DNA from: an uncultured Prevotellaceae bacterium
GTDB lineage: Bacteria; Bacteroidota; Bacteroidia; Bacteroidales; Bacteroidaceae
Direction: 5' to 3'
Assembly (NCBI GenBank): GCA_937902455.1
Contig: CALELI010000062.1
Coordinates: 1 to 28,236, forward strand
DNA length: 28,236 nt
The notes under the pieces were generated by a model. It did no database searches. It had not been told where the DNA came from and worked only from the letters and a program-made list of their open reading frames with translations. The position numbers and the translations under genes were made by a program. Below, piece by piece: positions 8,859-16,153 of this stretch; the first letter of the stretch is position 1, and each line of letters begins with the position of its first letter.

Positions 8859-8933
8859 ATGAAGAAAAACTATCTTAGCATCTTGATGGTCGGGGCTTTG
8901 TTCATCTCTGGATGTACGAATGCCGACTACGAC
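8859..8933 (+). repeat. 75-bp direct repeat, copy 1 (lipoprotein signal segment)
   Basis: Matches 11542-11616 with a single difference. The about 36 bp ahead of the two ATG codons are also alignable (AAATGAYATTCATAT core) but much more diverged, so only the coding part is nearly identical. Confidence 0.9.
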
Positions 8934-9107
8934 AGGGAAGAGCAGCAATGGTGTCTCGACGAACTCCTCAGAACCGATGCCAACACCCTCTTCATGCACG
9001 AGTCATTCAACAAGGACGACGCCTCCGACTTCACCCGCTCATGGTTTGCATGGGCAAACACCCTTTTTGGAGAACTGATAGTGACTATGTACGAAGAAAA
9101 CAGATAA
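8859..9107 (+). CDS. Chimeric 82-aa lipoprotein ORF (lipoprotein 5' end fused to GH125 3' end)
   Basis: The first 25 codons are almost the same as those of the lipoprotein gene at 11542 (one base differs, Ile to Val). They supply a lipoprotein signal with Cys19 in a SGC lipobox. From 8930 the DNA is an exact copy of the last 168 bp of the GH125 coding region (5113-5280), in the same reading frame, ending with NR and a stop instead of the original KK. The two parts meet at a shared CGAC. The product would be a short lipoprotein carrying a GH125 C-terminal fragment without the catalytic region, so mannosidase activity is not expected. It has the strong promoter at 8781-8811, and its stop is 6 bp before the CotH start. 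Its present use may be as a translated leader for CotH. It could also be pure debris from a recent rearrangement. Confidence 0.6.
   Translation: MKKNYLSILMVGALFISGCTNADYDREEQQWCLDELLRTDANTLFMHESFNKDDASDFTRSWFAWANTLFGELIVTMYEENR
8930..9097 (+). repeat. 168-bp direct repeat, copy 2 (inside the chimeric ORF)
   Basis: Exact copy of 5113-5280, in the same orientation. The left boundary is CGAC, shared with the lipoprotein-derived segment; the right boundary is after ACGAAGA. The lack of any difference points to a recent event. Confidence 0.95.
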
Positions 9108-9113
9108 TACGAA

Positions 9114-11471
9114 ATGCGACGAACCAGCCTATTAGTCACATTGCTTACTCTCTCTGTCATCTGTGCCTCTGCACAGGACTTGTCGTTCAGCCACCCACAT
9201 GGATTCTACGATCAACCCTTCGAACTCGTCATTACCGACCCAGATGATATCTGCGCCGACAGCGCCGTCATTCGTTACACCCTCGACGGGAGTCTGCCGA
9301 CACCATCCAGCACCCCCTACACATCACCCATCACCGTAAGGCGCAACACCATAATCCGTGCGGCAGCAGTCCACGCCGACAGCCTGATATCCAACGTCGC
9401 AACAGCCACCTACCTCTTTCTCGATGACATCCTCCATCAACCCGACTACCCCTCCGGCTACCCTAAGGAATGGGGCTCATATACAGAGACCACAGGCACC
9501 GCACCAGCCGACTACGGCATGGACACGGAAATGACAAACAATCCAACCCTCAGCAAGAAGATAAGACAAGGGCTACTCTCCATCCCCGTCCTCAGCATCG
9601 TGACCGACAAGGACAACCTCTTCAGCCACGAGAATGACCCCGAGAAAGGTGGCATATACATCTTCACAGGGCCTCCTGTAGGCGATACCACCGGCAACGG
9701 CTGGACACGTCCCGCAAGTGCCGAACTCTTCGGATGCGGACACGATTTCTCCGTCACCTGCGGACTCCGGCTCCATGGCGGACACGGTCGTCTGGCTGAG
9801 AAGAACCCGAAACACTCCCTGCGGCTCGTCTTCAAGAAGGAATACGGAGAGAAGACTCTGAAATACCCGCTCTTCGGTCCCGACGACCCCGACAAGTTCG
9901 ACCAGCTCGTACTCCGGTGTCACTTCGGCAACAGCTGGCAGCACTGGCTGGAATCCAACCGGCAGAAGGCACAGTACACCCGCGACGTCTGGGCACGACG
10001 CATGCAACGGAGGATAGGATGGACAAGCATTAATGCCCTCTACGTCCACGTATTCCTCAACGGCATGTACTGGGGACTCTACAACATAGCCGAGAGAGTC
10101 GACGACCAGTACGGCAAGGACCACCTCGGAGGTAGCAAGGAGGACATCGACGTCGTCAAGGTAGAAGAGGAAGGAGGCAACCACATCGAAGCCGCAGAAG
10201 GCACCCTCGACACATGGAACGAGATGGTCGCCACGGCATCCAAGGCCTCCGACGACACCTACTACAACCTACTGCAAGGCAAGGACAAGGACGGCAACTA
10301 CGATCCAGAACTCGAACCACTCCTCGACATCGACAACTTCATCGACTACATGCTCATCAACCAGTACGGAGGCAACACCGACTGGGACCACCACAACTGG
10401 TTCGCCATACGCCGTAAAGGGCCCGACAGTCAGGGATTCCGTTTCCTCTGCTGGGATTCAGAACTCATTATCGACAACCCACAGGAGAATGTGCTTCTCG
10501 TCAACAACGGCAGTTCCTACCCTACAGGAATCTTCAACAACCTCCTGCAGAACAGCCAGTTCGCCGTCAGATATTCCCGTCGGGCAAAGGAACTCCTTGC
10601 CGACGACGGACCACTCGGCCCCGAGAGCGCAGAGGAAGTATGGGACAGCCTATACAGCACCATCTCCACCGCACTCTACGCCGAAGCAGCACGCTGGGGC
10701 GACTACCGCCGCGACGTCCACCCCTACCAGACAAAAGGCAGCCTCTACACCGTCGACGGCACATATCAGAAAGAACGTGACCGCCTCCACAGCCAGTATT
10801 TCCCTTCACGCACGTCATTCGTGCTCAACAATATAGAAAATCTCTTCGCCATAGATGACTTCGAGCCACTCGAAGGATGGGAGCCACTCACCGCCAGCCT
10901 CTTCCACAAATGGGACGGCACAGATGCCGACGCACGTCCACTCGACACGCCCGTACACGTAGACTGGAACATCAACCAGCAGTCAAGCGACGGAACCGCT
11001 ATCGCTGGATTCGCCAATGTCGACCACGACGACTTCGCCGACCTCACACCTTACGACCAGCTCGTCATCCGAGGCAAGGGAGGCAACCTCCGCATACTCG
11101 CCAACCGTCTCGTAGCCCACGGCCCATGGAAAGAAATAAAAGTGACATTCAACGAGAAATGCCCATACTGGGACAAGGACCTCAAGGCCGTCGTCCTCCC
11201 ACTCGAAGACCTCCAGACCCTCCGCACATCATCCAACGAGGACCGCTTTGACGACTTCGTCCACCTCAATGCCATCAAGGTCGACTGGGGCAACACCGCC
11301 ACCGTCACCAGCATCTGGCTCGTACCGAAAGCCACAACCGACATCCACAGCCTCACAGCCACATCCACCACCTCGTCCGACCACGTCTATCGCAACCTCA
11401 GTGGTCTACGCGTGAACGACACCTACAAGGGAATCATCATCACGAACGGCAAGAAGATCCTGAACAGATAA
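9114..11471 (+). CDS. Secreted CotH-kinase family protein with chitobiase-like domain
   Basis: 785-aa secreted protein. Signal peptide at residues 1-20 (ending CASAQ). Residues about 24-105 resemble the chitobiase/beta-hexosaminidase C-terminal fold (FYDQPFELVI, IRYTLDGSLPTPSSTPYTSP). The CotH domain runs from about 150 to 480, with LRLHGGHGR, YTRDVWARRM, YVHVFLNGMYWGLYNIAERV, WDHHNWFAIR and FRFLCWDSE; CotH proteins in other bacteria are atypical protein kinases. Residues about 575-760 look like a beta-sandwich (LTPYDQLVIRGKGGNLRILA). The last 25 residues (NLSGLRVNDTYKGIIITNGK and after) resemble the short C-terminal tail of many secreted Prevotella proteins, suggesting surface or type IX-like export. 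Start ATG 9114 lies 6 bp after the chimeric ORF. Strong C-ending codon bias matches GH125, with which it may once have been adjacent. Kinase activity is not shown. Confidence 0.8.
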   Translation: MRRTSLLVTLLTLSVICASAQDLSFSHPHGFYDQPFELVITDPDDICADSAVIRYTLDGSLPTPSSTPYTSPITVRRNTIIRAAAVHADSLISNVATATYLFLDDILHQPDYPSGYPKEWGSYTETTGTAPADYGMDTEMTNNPTLSKKIRQGLLSIPVLSIVTDKDNLFSHENDPEKGGIYIFTGPPVGDTTGNGWTRPASAELFGCGHDFSVTCGLRLHGGHGRLAEKNPKHSLRLVFKKEYGEKTLKYPLFGPDDPDKFDQLVLRCHFGNSWQHWLESNRQKAQYTRDVWARRMQRRIGWTSINALYVHVFLNGMYWGLYNIAERVDDQYGKDHLGGSKEDIDVVKVEEEGGNHIEAAEGTLDTWNEMVATASKASDDTYYNLLQGKDKDGNYDPELEPLLDIDNFIDYMLINQYGGNTDWDHHNWFAIRRKGPDSQGFRFLCWDSELIIDNPQENVLLVNNGSSYPTGIFNNLLQNSQFAVRYSRRAKELLADDGPLGPESAEEVWDSLYSTISTALYAEAARWGDYRRDVHPYQTKGSLYTVDGTYQKERDRLHSQYFPSRTSFVLNNIENLFAIDDFEPLEGWEPLTASLFHKWDGTDADARPLDTPVHVDWNINQQSSDGTAIAGFANVDHDDFADLTPYDQLVIRGKGGNLRILANRLVAHGPWKEIKVTFNEKCPYWDKDLKAVVLPLEDLQTLRTSSNEDRFDDFVHLNAIKVDWGNTATVTSIWLVPKATTDIHSLTATSTTSSDHVYRNLSGLRVNDTYKGIIITNGKKILNR

Positions 11472-11541
11472 GCTGAGAATACGATACATCATAACGATAT
11501 AACAATCTTAAATGATATTCATATTATACTAAATTCCTAAA

Positions 11542-11616
11542 ATGAAGAAAAACTATCTTAGCATCTTGATGGTCGGGGCTTTGTTCGTCTCTGGATGTAC
11601 GAATGCCGACTACGAC
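11542..11616 (+). repeat. 75-bp direct repeat, copy 2 (start of the large lipoprotein gene)
   Basis: The first 25 codons of the lipoprotein gene, matching 8859-8933 apart from one base (GTC here, ATC in the other copy). Confidence 0.9.
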
Positions 11617-13326
11617 CTCAGCGACATTGACACGACGGCTCGTTTCAATGTAAATGGACTTGTCGTTCCCATGAACATCGACAACGTCACTCTCAAATCA
11701 GTACTCGACCTCAAGGAGACGAGTAAAGTGAAGGAAACCCCATCAGGATATGCCATTCAGGAAGATGGCACATTCGAGTCGGACGCAATCAAGGTTCCGT
11801 CGTTCTCCACCAGTGTACCTCAGATTGACCCTATTGAGGCCAGTATCAACATTCACGTTGCAAACGGAGTGAAGGCCACAGAACCAGCCTCGGTTCCAAT
11901 AGCCTACTACGAACTGCCAACTAAGTCAACCTCTTTCACCATCTCCACCGACAAGGTTCCGGAGCAGGTCATGGACATCTACGACGTAAAAGTGGACGCA
12001 AAAGCCAAATGCAACATCCAGATAAGCGGTCTGTCCGACGTTCTCAAGAGAGTTCGTTTCAACGGAATACAATTGCAGTTGCTTAAGGGATTCCATCTGT
12101 CATATCTTGAAATCAACGGTGAGACAATCGCTCTGTCATCCTATAATCCACAGACGGGTATTCTGGATCTCTCATCCGAAGAGATTGAGACAGAGGATGG
12201 ATACATCCACATCTCCATCTCCATCTCCAGCATCAATGCCGACGAGGCCGGACTGGAGTTCAGCAATCCTCACTTCAGCATTTCCTGTGAATGCAAGCTT
12301 CTCGAAGGAGGAAAGGTCTCAGTCTGCAAGGAGGATTTCAAGAAAATCAGCGAGATTAACTCCCTCCCGACCAGTATCGGTTACAAATGCAATTTCGATG
12401 TATCGGAAGTGGATGTGAAGTCATTCTCCGGAAAGATAAAGTATGACGTCACGGGACTCAATATCGCTCCTGTAAATCTCAATGACCTTCCAGACCTTCT
12501 CAGTCAGCCTGAGACAGACGTACGCATCACTAATCCACAGATATACATCAAGCTCAACAACCCTCTCATCCAGGCAGGCTACTCTCTGTCTGCACAGACG
12601 GGATTCACACTTACTGCTAACCGCCCAGACGAAGCTCCACAGAATTATTCGCTCGATGAAGGAGAACTGGTCGTTGCAGACGATGCCGATAATAGCTTCG
12701 TGCTTTCTCCTATAGACCCTGAGGCATCAGTAAAGGCTGATCTTGGTCGCACAGATGCCCAGCACATCGGGTTCAAGTCTCTTTCTGATATATGCAGTGG
12801 AAAAGGACTTCCAAAGTCCATCAGCGTCACAGCCGATGACCCTCAGATTCCGGAACAGGAAGTCTATGATTTCCGACTGGGCGAGACCTTCAATCCAGTA
12901 AAGGGCAATTACCTCTTCTTCGCTCCGCTCAACCTCAAGCCAGGCACATTCATCTCCTATGCCGACTCCATTGACGGATGGAACGACGAAGACGTAGACG
13001 GAATCACCATAGAGAAGCTCTCGCTCGACATGAACGTCACTACCGATGTATCACTCGACATGAATCTCACCGTCTACCCTATCGTCATCAGGAACGGTAA
13101 GCCTGTAATCGACTACAGCATATCTGGCAAAGCATATATTCCTGCATCTGCATCTTCCAGTCCGGTGACAGCCATTCTCGAAGGGACAATCACCCACCTC
13201 GACGGTGTCTACATCTCAGCAACCCTCGAATCAAAGCAGGCAGGCAAGACTCTATCGCCGGATATGCACATCAACCTATCGGGTCTGAAGGCTACAGTAA
13301 CAGGTTATTATGACAAAGAACTTTAA
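11542..13326 (+). CDS. Large lipoprotein of unknown function, partner of DUF5723
   Basis: 594-aa protein with a clear lipoprotein signal: MKKNYLSILM, hydrophobic core, lipobox FVSGC with Cys19. I do not recognise a named domain. The rest is rich in alternating hydrophobic residues and Asp/Ser/Thr, with repeated strand-like segments ending near the C terminus in HINLSGLKATVTGY, as expected for stacked beta-sandwich domains on the cell surface or in the periplasm. The stop is 15 bp before the DUF5723 gene, so the two are co-transcribed and probably act together in the outer membrane. No promoter consensus was found in the 70 bp after CotH, so it probably relies on read-through. Its first 75 bp are duplicated at 8859. 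Confidence 0.75.
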   Translation: MKKNYLSILMVGALFVSGCTNADYDLSDIDTTARFNVNGLVVPMNIDNVTLKSVLDLKETSKVKETPSGYAIQEDGTFESDAIKVPSFSTSVPQIDPIEASINIHVANGVKATEPASVPIAYYELPTKSTSFTISTDKVPEQVMDIYDVKVDAKAKCNIQISGLSDVLKRVRFNGIQLQLLKGFHLSYLEINGETIALSSYNPQTGILDLSSEEIETEDGYIHISISISSINADEAGLEFSNPHFSISCECKLLEGGKVSVCKEDFKKISEINSLPTSIGYKCNFDVSEVDVKSFSGKIKYDVTGLNIAPVNLNDLPDLLSQPETDVRITNPQIYIKLNNPLIQAGYSLSAQTGFTLTANRPDEAPQNYSLDEGELVVADDADNSFVLSPIDPEASVKADLGRTDAQHIGFKSLSDICSGKGLPKSISVTADDPQIPEQEVYDFRLGETFNPVKGNYLFFAPLNLKPGTFISYADSIDGWNDEDVDGITIEKLSLDMNVTTDVSLDMNLTVYPIVIRNGKPVIDYSISGKAYIPASASSSPVTAILEGTITHLDGVYISATLESKQAGKTLSPDMHINLSGLKATVTGYYDKEL

Positions 13327-13341
13327 TGGGAGGAACTGAAT

Positions 13342-14757
13342 ATGAAAAATATACATATCAACATACGCAACGCACAGTCATCAGTACGTACGCTCCTGCT
13401 CGGCATCGTATGCCTCAGCGCCAATGCAGGCATATATGCCCAGAACACTCAGTCGGGGTACTTCGTAGACGGCTACCTCTACCGCCACGAGATGAACCCG
13501 GCAATTGCCAACGAACAAAGCTACGTGGCACTGCCTGCCATAGGTAACCTCAATGTGGCCATGCGAGGAAACATCGCCTTCGACAACATATTCCGCAACG
13601 TGAACGGAAAGACGACTACATTCCTCAACCCGGCCGTATCGGTATCCGACTTCATGGGCAACCTCTCCGATGTCAACAAGACAAGGGCTGACATAAGGGT
13701 CAACGTGCTCTCTGTAGGATTCAAGGGCATAGGCGGTTACAACACGATTGGAGTGAACGTAAGGTCGAACATCGGCATCGACATCCCTAAGTCGCTCTTC
13801 AGCCTCGCAAAGGAAGGACCGCAGAACCAGACTTACGACATCAGTGACTTCTCTGCCGGTGCAAACGCATACGCAGAAATCGCACTCGGCCACTCCCACA
13901 AGATTAACGACAAGCTGCGCATCGGTGCCACACTGAAATTCCTCCTCGGAGGTGCCAATGTGGAGGCGAACTTCGACAAGGCCCAGCTCACACTCGGAAA
14001 CAATGCCTACACAGCCATCACCAATGCCACGGTAAACGCAAGCGTGAAGGGACTCACCTACAAGATGGAAACGACCGAACGCGGACCAGAAGGTCACAAG
14101 ACTCCTCACACATACGTGAACGACCTTGACGTAGACGGCACAGGCCTCAACGGATTCGGACTGGCAGTAGACCTCGGAGCACAGTACAAGCTCACCGATG
14201 ATATAGAGCTGAGTGCATCCATACTCGACCTCGGATTCATCGGATGGAACAATAACATGCAGGCATCCACCAACGGCGACCGTCAGTTCACGACAGACGA
14301 ATACATCTTCAATGCCGACGATGATGCAGACAACAGTTTCAGCAAGGAATTCGACCGATTAGGGGAAGGCCTCGCAACTCTCTATGAACTCCAGGACAAC
14401 GGCGACCAGGGCAAGCGCAACGTAGGACTCGATGCAACCTTCAACATCGGTGCATCATACACGCTGCCTGTATATAGACCTCTGTCATTCGGTATCCTCA
14501 ACACCACACGCACTGGCAAGTACGGATGGACTGACTTCCGGTTCAGCGCCAACTGGGCACCTGTGAAACTGTTCTCTGCCAGTGTCAATTTCGGAGCCGG
14601 CACTTATGGTGCTTCATTCGGATGGATGGCTAACTTCCACCCTAACGGATTCAACCTCTACCTCGCAATGGACCACACGATGGGCCAGCTGGCCAAGCAA
14701 GGACTCCCACTCTCAGGCAATGCCCACTTCAACATGGGCCTGAACATTCCATTCTGA
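13342..14757 (+). CDS. DUF5723-type outer membrane protein
   Basis: 471-aa protein with a signal peptide at about 1-34 (SANAGIYAQ). The mature start SGYFVDGYLYRHEMNPAIAN, followed by ALPAIGNLNVAMRGNIAFDN, is the pattern I associate with the Bacteroidetes DUF5723 family, which is predicted to form an outer-membrane beta-barrel related to FadL/PorV-like proteins. Amphipathic strands and Gly/aromatic residues continue to a final FNMGLNIPF that ends in an aromatic residue, as barrel proteins do. Function is unknown. The partner is probably the lipoprotein just upstream. Its TGA stop shares one base with the ATG of the next gene. Confidence 0.75.
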   Translation: MKNIHINIRNAQSSVRTLLLGIVCLSANAGIYAQNTQSGYFVDGYLYRHEMNPAIANEQSYVALPAIGNLNVAMRGNIAFDNIFRNVNGKTTTFLNPAVSVSDFMGNLSDVNKTRADIRVNVLSVGFKGIGGYNTIGVNVRSNIGIDIPKSLFSLAKEGPQNQTYDISDFSAGANAYAEIALGHSHKINDKLRIGATLKFLLGGANVEANFDKAQLTLGNNAYTAITNATVNASVKGLTYKMETTERGPEGHKTPHTYVNDLDVDGTGLNGFGLAVDLGAQYKLTDDIELSASILDLGFIGWNNNMQASTNGDRQFTTDEYIFNADDDADNSFSKEFDRLGEGLATLYELQDNGDQGKRNVGLDATFNIGASYTLPVYRPLSFGILNTTRTGKYGWTDFRFSANWAPVKLFSASVNFGAGTYGASFGWMANFHPNGFNLYLAMDHTMGQLAKQGLPLSGNAHFNMGLNIPF

Positions 14758-15416
14758 TGAAAGTAATCCAGTTTGGAATAGGAGGCGTAGGCAGCTGGTG
14801 TACAGAGGCTCTCGTGAGGGCAGGTATCGACGACCTGACCATAGTGGACTGCGACGTAGTGTCGGCATCGAACATCAACCGCCAGCTCATTGCCACCACG
14901 AAGACCATAGGAATGGCGAAGGTGGAGGTGATGAAGGAACGGTTGCTGGACATAAACCCCGACGCAAGAATCACTGCCATCAAGGAGAGATACTGCACCG
15001 AGACTGCCGACCAGTTCAATCTGGACGAATACGACTACGTGATTGACGCCATAGACTCGCTCGCAGACAAGGCCCTGCTCATCCTCAGGGCCTGCGAGAG
15101 CGAGGCAAGATTGATTTCATCGATGGGTGCCGCAGGAAAGACAGACCCCCAGAAGGTACGTGTGGCCGAGTTCTGGAAGGTGAACGTATGTCCGCTGGCA
15201 CGAGCACTCAGAAACCGCTTCAAGAAAGCCAAGACCTTCCCTGCCAAGAAATTCATGGCCGTCTACAGCGAAGAACTGCCCGCCCAGAAAATCGTTGACA
15301 GCACCACCCTCGACACAGGTACAAGACTACAGTTGAAACCCTTCGTCCAGGTAACCGCCACCTTCGGCATGCACATGGCCGCAGAAGTGATAAACGGAGG
15401 GAAAGTTGAGAGGTGA
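14757..15416 (+). CDS. tcdA: tRNA threonylcarbamoyladenosine dehydratase (TcdA/CsdL), short N terminus
   Basis: 219-aa ThiF/MoeB-superfamily enzyme. TcdA uses ATP to convert t6A37 of ANN-decoding tRNAs to the cyclic form ct6A. The ATP-binding site is clear: GIGGVGSWCTEALVRAG at residues 7-23, the acidic pair IVDCDVV, and SNINRQL. DYVIDAIDSLADKALL and SSMGAAGKTDP are also family motifs. It has no CxxC zinc motifs, unlike MoeB/ThiF. The first beta strand begins at residue 1; family members normally have about 20-25 more residues before it (an RF..R...G segment). Reading upstream in frame runs into the DUF5723 gene with no match, so the N terminus is truly short here or was lost. Start ATG 14757 overlaps the preceding stop by one base, which implies translational coupling. 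Confidence 0.85.
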   Translation: MKVIQFGIGGVGSWCTEALVRAGIDDLTIVDCDVVSASNINRQLIATTKTIGMAKVEVMKERLLDINPDARITAIKERYCTETADQFNLDEYDYVIDAIDSLADKALLILRACESEARLISSMGAAGKTDPQKVRVAEFWKVNVCPLARALRNRFKKAKTFPAKKFMAVYSEELPAQKIVDSTTLDTGTRLQLKPFVQVTATFGMHMAAEVINGGKVER

Positions 15417-15437
15417 GAAAATCTCAGAAGGTCAAAA

Positions 15438-15473
15438 AAGAAGGACTGCAATTTCGCAGCCCTTCTTTTTTTT
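15438..15473 (+). terminator. Rho-independent terminator of the CotH-tcdA operon
   Basis: Stem AAGAAGG-a-CTGC (15438-15449), loop AATTTC, GCAG-c-CCTTCTT (15456-15467), then six further Ts. One A/C mismatch interrupts the 11 pairs. It lies 22 bp after the tcdA stop. Confidence 0.85.
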
Positions 15474-15492
15474 GTCAGCCAACGGAAAATTG

Positions 15493-15537
15493 CAAAAAGA
15501 CAAAAAGACAAAAAGACAAAAAGACAAAAAGACAAAA
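15493..15537. repeat. Octamer array (CAAAAAGA)5
   Basis: Five perfect copies of CAAAAAGA (15493-15532) plus a partial copy, placed exactly between the plus-strand terminator and the minus-strand hairpin. The same octamer in the same orientation fills 28205-28236 at the right edge. Confidence 0.95.
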
Positions 15538-15567
15538 TTGGCTCCGCGTTTCACAACGAAGAGCCAA
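15538..15567 (-). terminator. Putative terminator of the island operon
   Basis: Inverted repeat TTGGCTC (15538-15544) and GAGCCAA (15561-15567) with a 16-nt loop. On the minus strand the hairpin is followed by TTTTGTCTTTTTG, so the octamer array supplies the U-rich tract. It lies about 60 nt after the stop of the DUF3127-like gene. The loop is longer than usual. Confidence 0.55.
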
Positions 15568-15625
15568 CAGAAAAAAAACCTATAATTTAAAACGCGTATT
15601 ATACACCTTTGATAAGTGAGTCTAA

Positions 15626-15949
15626 CTAACCTTGTTCCTTTTCAATGAGCATCGACTGCGGGAGGAAAGCCCTTACCGAGTTGAAGAACTCGCCTGGGTT
15701 CTTGGTTGATTCCTGCACGTCGAAGAAGAGGTTGAAGGTCAAGTCCTCCAGTGTCTCGCGTGCCTTCTCCATCTTTGCAAGGTCAACTTCCTGCATGGTA
15801 GAACATTTCTGGATGTGCGTCAATGTTCCTCTGTTGTTCTCCTCGTACCATACAACGTGAAATTCAGTTACCGTGAATGGGTTGCCAGTACGTCTACTTG
15901 TTCCTGTTCTCTGTGGGTAGATTTTCCCGATTTTTCCTGTAATCTTCAT
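15626..15949 (-). CDS. DUF3127-like predicted OB-fold ssDNA-binding protein
   Basis: 107-aa protein whose N terminus (MKITGKIGKIYPQRTGTSRR, then TGNPFTVTEFHVVW) resembles the start of DUF3127 proteins, which are predicted OB folds found in Bacteroidetes and their phages. The middle and C terminus (residues about 50-107, including LEDLTFNLFFDVQES and FFNSVRAFLPQ) also fit. It is the last gene of a minus-strand operon with a predicted primase/helicase, so single-stranded DNA binding during element replication is a reasonable inference. It starts 3 bp after the preceding stop. There is no signal peptide. Single-stranded DNA binding has not been shown for this protein. Confidence 0.65.
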   Translation of the reverse strand: MKITGKIGKIYPQRTGTSRRTGNPFTVTEFHVVWYEENNRGTLTHIQKCSTMQEVDLAKMEKARETLEDLTFNLFFDVQESTKNPGEFFNSVRAFLPQSMLIEKEQG

Positions 15950-15952
15950 GAT

Positions 15953-16153
15953 TTACTGTGTTATTAATGTTATACGTTCGTAATTGGCTGGTCTCACGTA
16001 GATGGTGAGAGAAAGTTTCTCACTGAAAATCTGCAATGGGTTAAGACCCTCGACCACAAATGCAATATTCTTGTATCGCTGGTAGTTCACTTTCGAGCCT
16101 ACCTCTATGCCCTCAGGCAATTTGTATTCTTCCTTTTTCATTTCTTTTTCCAT
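15953..16153 (-). CDS. Small hypothetical protein of the replication operon
   Basis: 66 aa, or 62 aa if translation starts at the second ATG (16141). The second start gives an ATGA overlap with the DUF3987 gene, the junction type seen at three other places in this operon, and I consider it slightly more likely. The sequence is charged at the N terminus and then has a compact pattern (VGSKVNYQRYKNIAFVVEGL, then LSLTIYVRPANYERITLI) suggesting a small beta-rich domain. I recognise no family. Its tight linkage suggests an accessory role for the DUF3987 or OB-fold protein. Confidence 0.6.
   Translation of the reverse strand: MEKEMKKEEYKLPEGIEVGSKVNYQRYKNIAFVVEGLNPLQIFSEKLSLTIYVRPANYERITLITQ

Noticed and set aside
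13381..14109. 242-aa minus-strand frame across the DUF5723 gene
   Set aside because: Shadow of a barrel protein gene with a signal peptide. No start context or motif of its own.
15493..15537. CRISPR array
   Set aside because: Eight-base units with no spacers and no cas genes. It is a simple tandem repeat.
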